This document shows, one piece after another, positions 38,441 to 46,651 of a stretch of 64,000 bases of DNA; position 1 is the first letter of the stretch, and each line of letters begins with the position of its first letter. A program made the position numbers and the translations under genes. Source of the DNA: Shimia isoporae. Its GTDB lineage: Bacteria > Pseudomonadota > Alphaproteobacteria > Rhodobacterales > Rhodobacteraceae. The DNA lies in NCBI RefSeq assembly GCF_004346865.1, contig NZ_SMGR01000004.1, positions 62,001 to 126,000 on the forward strand, read 5' to 3'. Under the pieces are notes generated by a model. That model saw only the letters and a program-made list of their open reading frames with translations, was not told where the DNA came from and searched no databases.

Positions 38441-39757
38441 ATGGTTTTGTTTGACTTGTTTGGGCGGGACAAGATCGCTCGGTTTTCTCGGGCGTTGCGC
38501 GAAGAAGGGTTTTTTGGTGCTATCCGGAGGACCCGTAAGTACATTGCCAACCGTTTTTCCGGGCGCGGCATTACTGGACTGGTTCAAAGTGGTAGTCCGA
38601 ACCCGAGAGCACCTTCCGAATATCTAGCTCCCATCTGGTTGGAACTCGCGGAAAAAGACGCGTTCCATGTGACTAAGTCACCTGCAATTCTTAGGAAACG
38701 ACGAAAAGTTGCTATGATTGGCGATCTCAATTTGCCGCAATGTCGAAAATATCGGGTTGAGCAACTAGACGAGATTTGGCGTTTGGCGGACGTCGATTAC
38801 AGCTATTCGCACTATGAAGACGTGCCGCGCTCGACAACAATCCTGCAAGACGCCACTCATGTGATGTTCTATCGGCTAAGTACGACGCCTATCACTAGCA
38901 TGCTTTCCTACGAGGCGAGGCGGTTGCGTTTGCCAATTCTGTACGATCTGGACGACCCTTTGTTTTCAGTTTCTGCATACGGAACCTATGAGAACATGAA
39001 GGCTCTCCCGGATTGGCAAAAGACACACTTCATGAATGAGGCGCCGAAGTATCTTGATGTTATGAATGCTTCCGACCTGTTGTCTGTATCGACCCCTGGG
39101 ATGAAGTCTCACGCAGCTCTTTATTCGTCTCGGCCGACCTTTGTACGCAGGAATTTTGCGGATGCTGCGGCCCTTTCCACAGGCGCTCGGGTGATTTCAA
39201 CGAAGACGCCCCAGAACGGCTTCAGAGTCGCGTTTGCGAGTGGCTCTCAAGGGCACGAAATTGATTTCAACATCATCGTGAATGACATGATCCGGTTCCT
39301 CGCTGGAAATTCTGACCGTCAATTGGTCATTCTAGGTTACTTCGACAAATCGTTGTTGCCTGCGGATTTGCGTGATCAGGTCGAAACTCACTCTTTCTCG
39401 GACTACGCGACTTACCTAAGAACTCTTAGCTCCGCGGACTGCGCGGTCATGCCGCTGGCAGACGATTTGTTTAATCGATGCAAAAGTGCGGTACGTGTAC
39501 TTGATGCGGCATGTGTTGGCGTGCCCAGCATTGTTGGTCAGGTCAGTGACATGTCTACAGTGGTAGAGCATGGTCGGACAGGTCTCGTTCTAGAACCCGC
39601 TGCGAACTGGGGCGACGCCCTGGAAACTTTGGCCACAGACCGCAAGCTGACAAAAGAAATGGGTAAAGCGGCGCGGTCGCAACTTGAAGCCAACTGGAGT
39701 GCGCGACTTGACGCGCCCGTAATTGATCCCGAAATCCTGCGCTGGGTTACGTCATGA
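38441..39757 (+). CDS. Glycosyltransferase (GT-B fold)
   Basis: Protein of 438 residues with GT-B character. A first Rossmann-like half contains ILYDLDDPLFS; a second contains FRVAFASGSQGHEIDF and the C-terminal AVRVLDAACVGVPSIVG, which matches the donor-binding region of group 1 glycosyltransferases. Sugar specificity unknown. Its stop overlaps the next glycosyltransferase (ATGA), so both probably act on the same polymer. It is divergent from the RTX gene. Confidence 0.8.
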   Translation: MVLFDLFGRDKIARFSRALREEGFFGAIRRTRKYIANRFSGRGITGLVQSGSPNPRAPSEYLAPIWLELAEKDAFHVTKSPAILRKRRKVAMIGDLNLPQCRKYRVEQLDEIWRLADVDYSYSHYEDVPRSTTILQDATHVMFYRLSTTPITSMLSYEARRLRLPILYDLDDPLFSVSAYGTYENMKALPDWQKTHFMNEAPKYLDVMNASDLLSVSTPGMKSHAALYSSRPTFVRRNFADAAALSTGARVISTKTPQNGFRVAFASGSQGHEIDFNIIVNDMIRFLAGNSDRQLVILGYFDKSLLPADLRDQVETHSFSDYATYLRTLSSADCAVMPLADDLFNRCKSAVRVLDAACVGVPSIVGQVSDMSTVVEHGRTGLVLEPAANWGDALETLATDRKLTKEMGKAARSQLEANWSARLDAPVIDPEILRWVTS

Positions 39758-41001
39758 GACACGATACCGTCGTACCGCATGTCGTTGTGATCAACGTGTA
39801 CTTCGCGCCCTATACTTATGGTGGTGCGACGGTGGTTGCTGAACAAGTTGCATTGCGACTTCAAAACAACCACGGGTTTCAAGTCAGCGCAATTTCCGCA
39901 ATGTGCCGCGCGGATATGCCCGCATATTCCGTTATTAAATCCGAGCGTGATGGTATTGCGAACTATATTATCAACATGCCGGCGGATCGCAGTTACTCAG
40001 TGACCTACGACAATCCTGAAGTAACGGAAGTAATCGAACGGATTTTGCGCAGAATAGAGCCCGACGTCGTTCACCTGCATTGTCTTCAAGATATTGGTGT
40101 TGGTGTTTTGCCAATGCTAAAGCGCAATAGTCTGCCGATGGTTTTGTCCACGCACGACTTTTGGTGGCTTTGCGAACGTCAGTTTATGATCAAGATGGAC
40201 GGGAACTACTGTTGGCAAGATCCCGTAACAATTCAGGGATGCAGAGGGTGTGTGGATGATTGGGAGCGGGCCAAAAGCCGCGTCGGCCGTCTCAAAGCAG
40301 CAGCTGCGCTGGCAGATGTGGTCACGTTCCCGAGCGAGTTTGCCAAAGACTTGAGTGTTCGGTCCGGCTTGACCGGAAATCGTACCATTGTCTGGGAAAA
40401 CGGCGTCAGGATGCCTGGCGCTACTTTTTTTGAGCAGCAGGAAATGCGCAGGCAAAACAGCGGGAATCGTCTTGTTTTCGGTTTCGTTGGCGGACCTTCA
40501 CAGATCAAAGGATGGCCCATATTACGGCAAGCATTCGAGCAAATATCTCGCGATGACTTTGATGGGTATCTAGTCGAAGGCAGCATGGACGGGAGTTGGT
40601 GGCGGGATCTGGACACATCGAAACTGAAGGGGAAGTGGATAATTCATCCGCGCTTCGCGCAGGAAGAAATGGATGAGTTTTATTCGAAAATCGATGTCCT
40701 TCTGTTCATGTCGCAATGGAAGGAAACTTTTGGTTTAACGATTAGAGAAGCACTGGCCCGCGGCATTCGTGTGATCCAAACCGATAGCGGTGGGACAACT
40801 GAACACAATGCCGTCGAACCCGAAAAACTGCTAAAAATCGGCGATGGACCGGAGAAGCTTCTTCCTCACCTTGAGGCAGCGTTGGACAATTCATTTGCCA
40901 CCCCAGAACCGGTAAAAGTTACAGACTTTGAGACACAGGCTGCTGAGATGGCGGAATGCCTTTCCGAGTTGATAAAAAACGCCAAGCAGGGTCAGCGATA
41001 A
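39754..41001 (+). CDS. Glycosyltransferase family 4 protein
   Basis: Predicted GT4 enzyme of 415 residues. The N-terminal domain shows the acceptor-side loop YTYGGATVVAEQ and PDVVHLHCLQDIG; the C-terminal domain has FVGGPSQIKGW and the E-x7-E region FGLTIREALARGIRVIQTDSGG that binds nucleotide sugar. Coupled to the upstream glycosyltransferase. Its 3' end overlaps the convergent permease gene by ten bases. Confidence 0.87.
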   Translation: MRHDTVVPHVVVINVYFAPYTYGGATVVAEQVALRLQNNHGFQVSAISAMCRADMPAYSVIKSERDGIANYIINMPADRSYSVTYDNPEVTEVIERILRRIEPDVVHLHCLQDIGVGVLPMLKRNSLPMVLSTHDFWWLCERQFMIKMDGNYCWQDPVTIQGCRGCVDDWERAKSRVGRLKAAAALADVVTFPSEFAKDLSVRSGLTGNRTIVWENGVRMPGATFFEQQEMRRQNSGNRLVFGFVGGPSQIKGWPILRQAFEQISRDDFDGYLVEGSMDGSWWRDLDTSKLKGKWIIHPRFAQEEMDEFYSKIDVLLFMSQWKETFGLTIREALARGIRVIQTDSGGTTEHNAVEPEKLLKIGDGPEKLLPHLEAALDNSFATPEPVKVTDFETQAAEMAECLSELIKNAKQGQR

Positions 41002-41789
41002 AGCAGGTCTCTCGAATTCTTGTGCAAGAAGGTCATGCCGATCAAAAGCGGCAGCGCAGAAAAACATATCACGTACAGAGGCGAGACGTACGCTGCATCA
41101 TAGTTGAAGAAAATACTGCTCCTAATCATGCCGACTATGTGGATCAAGGGATTGAACCAAAGGTAGTCGCTGTAGGGTGGTGGAACCACTTCATAGAGGT
41201 AGAAAACGCAGGAAATGATAAGCAAAGGGCGGCGAATAACGGAGTAAATCCGCTCCCATTCCGGAAATCGCAAAAACATGTAGCAGTTGAAGGTCCCCAC
41301 ACCCGCTGAAAGTAGGGTCAGGAGAAACCATGCAAATATGATCTTTGGGTAGTTCACTGCAACGCTTTGGTCATAGATGAAAACCGTTGCAGAAATGACC
41401 AAGCCAAAAACCATAATCTGGGTCAGAGTGTTCAGGATCAATCTGCCGAGTAGTGCGTCCAAGTAGGAGACCGCTGGAAAAGAAAGCAGTGATCTGGAGA
41501 ACTCGATAGATAGCGCGACTTTTCCCGAGATATCGAGGAAGGCAAGAAAGGGTAAAAGGCCGGTGGCATAGAAAAGCGCAAAGCTGGTGCCAAGATCCGG
41601 TTTCCTGAGAGCGATTGAGAAAATCGCTGTCAACAATATGATGCCCGCGACCGGTTGGAGAATTGCCCACAGATAGCCAAACGCTGTGCGACCAAAGGTT
41701 GTCGACATTTCCCGAAGTATGAGCGCCATCAAGGTGCGTAAAGTGCGGAACGACCTAGGCTTTTGTGCAACGAAGTCAATTTGTGACAT
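40992..41789 (-). CDS. Polysaccharide ABC transporter permease (KpsM-like)
   Basis: ABC-2 type membrane subunit of 265 residues with six hydrophobic segments, matching polysaccharide exporters of the KpsM/Wzm type. The amphipathic N-terminus (LRTLMALILREMSTTFGR) and AFGYLWAILQPV are characteristic. It should pair with the ATPase at 43265, but is encoded on the opposite strand, divergent from the KpsE-like gene. Confidence 0.88.
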   Translation of the reverse strand: MSQIDFVAQKPRSFRTLRTLMALILREMSTTFGRTAFGYLWAILQPVAGIILLTAIFSIALRKPDLGTSFALFYATGLLPFLAFLDISGKVALSIEFSRSLLSFPAVSYLDALLGRLILNTLTQIMVFGLVISATVFIYDQSVAVNYPKIIFAWFLLTLLSAGVGTFNCYMFLRFPEWERIYSVIRRPLLIISCVFYLYEVVPPPYSDYLWFNPLIHIVGMIRSSIFFNYDAAYVSPLYVICFSALPLLIGMTFLHKNSRDLLYR

Positions 41790-41864
41790 TTCAGGGGGTG
41801 CTGGCTTTCCGAAGCGACATGTTATAGCTCCGATTTAGTGCAATTTGGGTTTAGAGTAAACGAG

Positions 41865-41886
41865 AGAGCTGGTTCCGGCTCTTTTT
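41865..41886 (+). terminator. Terminator-like hairpin in the leader of the KpsE-like gene
   Basis: AGAGC (41865-41869) pairs with GCTCT (41878-41882), extendable inward with a G-U pair and two G-C pairs, followed directly by a T5 run (41882-41886). It lies 48 bases upstream of the KpsE-like ATG on the same strand, so it could attenuate transcription of the export genes. It might instead end a transcript entering from the left. Confidence 0.5.
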
Positions 41887-41933
41887 GCCCGAGCATTCGG
41901 TGAGATCTTAAGACCCGAAAAACAGGTTCTGTT

Positions 41934-43268
41934 ATGTCCGAGAATACAGTTGAACAGCCATCAACCAAGCCGGTTGAACAACCCGATGAGCAGGACAAAA
42001 GCAACGCACCGACGCAAGGACGCCGCGCCAATCAACAAGGTGGTCACCGAGGCGGGAACAAAGGTGGCGGGAGCAGGAACCCAAATAGGAAGCAGGCCGC
42101 TAGAAATCGCGGGCAGGGACAAAGGAACCGGGCTGCAACGCAAGCGCAAAAGGTCGCCGGCCCCGCGCGCCGCAGACGGAGACATGTGCTGCTGGTGCTA
42201 GCATTCCTTCTCTGGGTCGTGGCGCCGTTTTCGGCGGTGGTTTGGTACCTTTATACGATCGCAGACGATCAGTATGCGTCTTACGTTGGTTTCACTGTTC
42301 GTACAGAGGAAGTCAGTTCTGGAATTGAAGTTCTGGGTGGAATTACTGAGCTCTCCTCCGGAAACAGCTCCAAGGACAGCGATATTTTGTACAAATTCAT
42401 AAGTTCGCGTCAGATGGTGGAAGCTGTTGATGCCGAACTGGGCTTGGAAAGTATCTACATCAATCCTGATGATCCCGTTTTTGGCCTAAAAGAAGACAGT
42501 ACCATTGAGGACAAGCAAGACTACTGGAAACGGGTAGTCAAAGTTTACTACGACACCCGAAGCGAGCTGATCGAACTTAGAGTTGTGGCCTTTGACGCTA
42601 TAAGCGCACAACAGGTTGCTCAGGCGATCGTCAATGAAAGCACGCGGATTATTAATGATCTGACCGCGATTGCTCGGGAAGACACCACACGATACGCCCG
42701 TGAAGAACTGGATCGCACAATCGCGCGCCTTAAGGAGGCGCGACAAGCGATCAATACTTTCAGGGCACGCACACAAATCGTTGATCCATTAGCAGACACC
42801 CAAGGGCACTTGGGGCTTTTGAACAACCTTCAGACCCAGTTGGCTGCTGCGCTTATCGAATTGGACATGGTGCGGCAAACTGCCAGAGCAGGTGATCCGC
42901 GCATCACACAGGGTGAACGACGTGTCCAAGTTATTGAAGAGCGCATCGCCGAAGAGCGAAAACGCTTTGGTAGCGAGTCTGAAACTGAAGACGATACCTA
43001 TTCCAGGTTGGTGGGCGAGTACGAAGAACTTGCTGTCGAGCTTGAGTTTGCCAACAGCAGTTATCTGTCTGCTCTGGCGGCATATGACACGGCACTTGCC
43101 GAAGCGCAGCGGAAGTCGCGATACTTGGCGGCATACGTTAATCCAACTTTGGCGGAGTCGGCAGAATATCCGCAGCGAGTTCTTATTAGCGCCCTGACAC
43201 TTGGCGCTTTGCTCTTGAGTTTTTTGATCATGACCTTGGCATATTACTCGTTGCGAGATCGGCGATGA
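41934..43268 (+). CDS. Capsule export inner-membrane protein (KpsE-like, polysaccharide co-polymerase family)
   Basis: Inner-membrane co-polymerase/adaptor of 444 residues linking an ABC exporter to the envelope. Membrane segments are at about 84-107 and 416-438; between them is a periplasmic region with long coiled coils (about 240-390). The cytosolic N-terminus (1-83) is unusual: Gln, Asn, Gly and Arg rich, ending in a run of arginines. The kpsT-like gene overlaps its stop by four bases (ATGA). Confidence 0.86.
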   Translation: MSENTVEQPSTKPVEQPDEQDKSNAPTQGRRANQQGGHRGGNKGGGSRNPNRKQAARNRGQGQRNRAATQAQKVAGPARRRRRHVLLVLAFLLWVVAPFSAVVWYLYTIADDQYASYVGFTVRTEEVSSGIEVLGGITELSSGNSSKDSDILYKFISSRQMVEAVDAELGLESIYINPDDPVFGLKEDSTIEDKQDYWKRVVKVYYDTRSELIELRVVAFDAISAQQVAQAIVNESTRIINDLTAIAREDTTRYAREELDRTIARLKEARQAINTFRARTQIVDPLADTQGHLGLLNNLQTQLAAALIELDMVRQTARAGDPRITQGERRVQVIEERIAEERKRFGSESETEDDTYSRLVGEYEELAVELEFANSSYLSALAAYDTALAEAQRKSRYLAAYVNPTLAESAEYPQRVLISALTLGALLLSFLIMTLAYYSLRDRR

Positions 43269-43966
43269 TCCGTATCGAAAATCTCTGCAAGGCGTATCAC
43301 ATGAATGGGCGCAGCAAGGTTGTCGCGGACAATCTCAATGCAGACATTCCGTCCCGTACGGCCGTTGCAATTTTGGGTCGCAATGGCGCAGGCAAATCAA
43401 GTCTATTGCGCATGATCGCGGGCACGATGTCTCCGGACAGTGGGAGAGTTATTTCAGATGGTTCAATCTCTTGGCAGGTAGGCTTTGGAGGCAGCGCACA
43501 TCCACAGTTGACCGGATTGCAAAACACGCGGTTCGTAGCGCGTGTTTATGGTGTGGACAGCGATGAGCTTGTTGAATCGGTCAGGGAATTCGCGGAACTC
43601 GGCGAGCATTTTTTCCTTCCGGTCCGTAGTTACTCCTCGGGAATGAAAGCGCGGCTTTCCTTCGGTTTGTCCATGGGGATTCAGTTTGACACTTATCTTG
43701 TTGATGAGATTACCGCCGTCGGTGATGCGTCCTTCAAGCAAAAGAGCGAAGACGTCTTCATGGAGCGCCTGGAAAAAAGCGGTTTGGTGATGGTGTCACA
43801 TTCAATGCAAGCCGTTCGGCGTTTGTGCACCGAAGGCGCCGTGATCGAAGACGGAAAAATGACGTATTACACAGACATTCAGGCGGCGGTTGATCACCAC
43901 CTTGAGAATGTTGCCAAAAGGCGCGAGGCGCGGGCGATGGGTGCAGAAGGGCCGGCTTTGGTCTGA
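43265..43966 (+). CDS. Polysaccharide ABC transporter ATP-binding protein (KpsT-like)
   Basis: ATPase of 233 residues powering capsule or polysaccharide export. Walker A GRNGAGKSS near residue 38, signature SYSSGMKARLS near 121, Walker B YLVDEITAVGD. The short size without a C-terminal carbohydrate-binding domain groups it with KpsT rather than Wzt. Coupled to the KpsE-like gene. Confidence 0.9.
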   Translation: MIRIENLCKAYHMNGRSKVVADNLNADIPSRTAVAILGRNGAGKSSLLRMIAGTMSPDSGRVISDGSISWQVGFGGSAHPQLTGLQNTRFVARVYGVDSDELVESVREFAELGEHFFLPVRSYSSGMKARLSFGLSMGIQFDTYLVDEITAVGDASFKQKSEDVFMERLEKSGLVMVSHSMQAVRRLCTEGAVIEDGKMTYYTDIQAAVDHHLENVAKRREARAMGAEGPALV

Positions 43967-44099
43967 TACTTTTTCAGTTTTCTGAATTCTGGATTTTTGC
44001 CAGTTTCCGAGGCCTGTATCGAAGCTGCAACGCGTCGGTATTGCGTCGGTTCCGCGTGTCGACGAGCCGATCTGTACTCTGTCTATTAAGTTTCAGAAT

Positions 44100-44702
44100 C
44101 TATCGGCGACCGAACACGGTTTGGAACATGATTGAGAAGTCCCAACAAACATTGTGGTTGTCTCGGTAAATCACATCCAAAGCAGCCTTTCGGGGAACAC
44201 AGGCGCGAGCGTAAATCCGGTCTGTTTCTTCAGGTGTTTTACAGCGGCTCAAAAGTAATGCTTCGTGTTTGTGGTAAACCAGTGAGGCAAGCCCGGTGAT
44301 GCCAGGCCGGGCCTTGAGAACCTCTGAATATATTTCCGGAAAGCGTTCTACGTATCGGCGCAGGGGTGGGCGCGGACCCACGAGCGAAACGTGGCCCAGC
44401 AACAAGTTCCAAAGTTGCGGAAGTTCGTCCAACCGTTTTGCCCGCAGCATCGCACCGGTTGCCGTCACTCTCGACGTTTTGTCCCCCCCAGTGGCCATGC
44501 CGTCGTTGCTGCCTTGGTGCATTGTTCGAAACTTGACCAAACCAAATGCCTTGTCCGGTGTTTTCATGCGCTCGCTGACAAAAAAGATCGGTCGACCCTC
44601 GCGGAGCAGGATCAACAATGCCACCCAGAGGATCAGGGGCAGAAGCACTGTACCGAGCACCAGCGCAGAAAGGATGTCTATCAAACGTTTGAAAGGGGTC
44701 AT
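44100..44702 (-). CDS. Undecaprenyl-phosphate sugar phosphotransferase
   Basis: Bacterial sugar transferase of 200 residues that starts glycan assembly by moving a sugar phosphate to the lipid carrier. The membrane segment is at about 12-34, and the catalytic region includes VKFRTMH, RAKRLDELPQLWNLLLGHVSLVGPRPP and ARPGITGL. It is the short single-anchor type (PglC-like). ATG at 44702 fits the family better than the upstream frame from 44744. Sugar specificity unknown. Confidence 0.9.
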   Translation of the reverse strand: MTPFKRLIDILSALVLGTVLLPLILWVALLILLREGRPIFFVSERMKTPDKAFGLVKFRTMHQGSNDGMATGGDKTSRVTATGAMLRAKRLDELPQLWNLLLGHVSLVGPRPPLRRYVERFPEIYSEVLKARPGITGLASLVYHKHEALLLSRCKTPEETDRIYARACVPRKAALDVIYRDNHNVCWDFSIMFQTVFGRR

Positions 44703-44917
44703 CGTTTGTTTCCGTGCACATTGGGATCGATCTACAAAACTCAAACAATCCGCTATCGAAAATTCCGCAATTTTCCGAAAGTCAGATTAGCTCAGCAGAG
44801 ATCGGAGAGAAATAGGGAGATAGACCTGCTAGGCATTGTGCCTTATCAATGAGATAGCGTTGTGCCAACGATGACGTGTGGTTCGTTTAGTGGGTGGCGA
44901 CAATAAGGAAGACGGAA

Positions 44918-45883
44918 GTGACTTTCAAAAACGTAACTCTGCATATCGGTCGCCATAAATCCGGAACGTCTTCTTTACAGCATTGGTTGGGTCTAAATCG
45001 GGAAACTCTTGCGGATAACGGTGTGCTCTATCCATTGAGCGGGGCGTCGAACCAAATTGCACATCATCAAATTGCCGAAGCACTCAAACAGAATGCAACG
45101 CAGGACGTGATGGCGATCGCCGAAGATATTCTGAAAGAACGAAAAGGACAGGAAACTTTGCTACTGTCCAGCGAAGCGTTCCAGAACCTTGAAGACCTCG
45201 ATGGCATGAAAAACATGCTCGCCCACCTTGGGGCCGAGAACGTCACAGTCATTTGTTATGTCAGAGAGCATTTGGACTATGCTGTTTCCGCTTATCGCCA
45301 GCTGGTACATGCTCAAACAAAATCGCCGAGCTTTTCAAAGTACTGCTTCAGGTTTCATAGCATAGCACCTTTCTTCCAAAGGTGGCGCTCGGTTGGAGAC
45401 CTGCAACTAGCGCTGTATCACCGTGATCTATTGAAGAATGGCGATATTATCGAGGATTTCTGCGAAAAGACCGGCCTGCCTTTCAAGGAAATGCATCTTG
45501 GGGACCGAAATCCGTCGATCGGTGGAAACCTTCTGGTTTACAAGCTTTTTGCAAACCGCCTTGGTATGGAAGGTCTCACATACGCGGCAATGCGTGAACT
45601 GGCTCTGGCCGAGCCGCGGTTTCGTTCAGCATTCTTTGTGTCCGATGAGGCTGCAGCCAGTTTGCGCGCTAACAGCAAGTACAATGCTTCGATCGAAGTT
45701 GAGTTGGGGTTGCCGCCTCTCAAGTCTTGGGAAAAGTACCGGAAGTTGCCGGATTTGGAAACGCTTGAAAGCGATTTCGAACATATATCAGAGGCAACCC
45801 GAACCCAGTTTGACGAAGAAATGCTGACAAAAGCGAAGCGTTCCCAGCGCGTTTTTGTCCTTTCGCCCGACGTTCTGCAATAG
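44918..45883 (+). CDS. Sulfotransferase-like P-loop protein
   Basis: Protein of 321 residues. N-terminal TLHIGRHKSGTSSLQHWL matches the 5'-PAPS loop, and ICYVREHLDYAVSAYRQ resembles the 3'-phosphate-binding element. The GTG at 44918 is preferred (AAGGAA seven bases upstream); a GTG at 44894 is also in frame. It stands between the sugar transferase and a further sulfotransferase, so it probably belongs to the polysaccharide locus. Acceptor unknown. Confidence 0.72.
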   Translation: MTFKNVTLHIGRHKSGTSSLQHWLGLNRETLADNGVLYPLSGASNQIAHHQIAEALKQNATQDVMAIAEDILKERKGQETLLLSSEAFQNLEDLDGMKNMLAHLGAENVTVICYVREHLDYAVSAYRQLVHAQTKSPSFSKYCFRFHSIAPFFQRWRSVGDLQLALYHRDLLKNGDIIEDFCEKTGLPFKEMHLGDRNPSIGGNLLVYKLFANRLGMEGLTYAAMRELALAEPRFRSAFFVSDEAAASLRANSKYNASIEVELGLPPLKSWEKYRKLPDLETLESDFEHISEATRTQFDEEMLTKAKRSQRVFVLSPDVLQ

Positions 45884-45915
45884 ATGCCGTTGTATTGATA
45901 TTTGGAGAGCCGCTT

Positions 45916-46626
45916 TCAGCGGCCTCCGAATTTGTCCATCGCGGTTTCCCAGATCGCGCGGTCATAAACATTGGCTTCGATCAGCCGACGCAGCAGGACA
46001 GGGTCTTCTTCCTGTTCAGGCTTCGCGTCCGTTGTGTTGGCTTTAACATTCTCGGCCTCGAAATCCGGGAAGTGCGGAACCATTGCCTCGCGCAAACGTT
46101 TTAGCGTTCCGTCAAAATCTTCAACAAGCCCCACAACGGAAAGCGAATTAAAGCCTTCCATTGCACGCTGCAACTCTGGCACTTTTGCGGGGAACATAGT
46201 GGCCAAACGATCCGATTGGAAATTCCGGCACTGCCGGTCGCCTTTCCGGGCAAGCCGCGCGTCAACGTAGCCAGCCAGATCGGTTTCCTTAGCGAGATTA
46301 GCACCCCAGGAATCTGACTTTTGGTTCCGTTCGAACCGATAGGCAGATCGGATGCGGGAGATCGGATCTCGCAACATCATTACCGTGATGATGTTCACGC
46401 CGGCAATCTTGGGAATCGGTCCAACAGCGGTATGCGTCGAGAACACAACAGCATTAGGGTTTCCGAGAATCCATTGGGTAACCAAAGGCGTGTTGTTTCC
46501 GCCTTTGGTGGGGAATTCGTGAGTGACCCATTTGTCGCCGAAATTCTTCTTGAATATCCGATCCAGCGACGTGCCTGCGTTTTTGAATAGGTGATAGTGC
46601 AGGACGATCGTACGAGTTTTTGGCAT
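45916..46626 (-). CDS. Sulfotransferase family protein
   Basis: Predicted sulfotransferase of 236 residues, Sulfotransfer_2-like. HYHLFKNAGTSLDRIF is the 5'-PAPS loop (about residues 10-25) and VMMLRDPISRIRSAYRFE the 3'-phosphate element. It follows the large glycosyltransferase gene by 25 bases on the same strand, so the two are likely co-transcribed and act on the same glycan. Confidence 0.82.
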   Translation of the reverse strand: MPKTRTIVLHYHLFKNAGTSLDRIFKKNFGDKWVTHEFPTKGGNNTPLVTQWILGNPNAVVFSTHTAVGPIPKIAGVNIITVMMLRDPISRIRSAYRFERNQKSDSWGANLAKETDLAGYVDARLARKGDRQCRNFQSDRLATMFPAKVPELQRAMEGFNSLSVVGLVEDFDGTLKRLREAMVPHFPDFEAENVKANTTDAKPEQEEDPVLLRRLIEANVYDRAIWETAMDKFGGR

Positions 46627-46651
46627 TTGTCGCTCTTAGTTCCTGTTGTCC

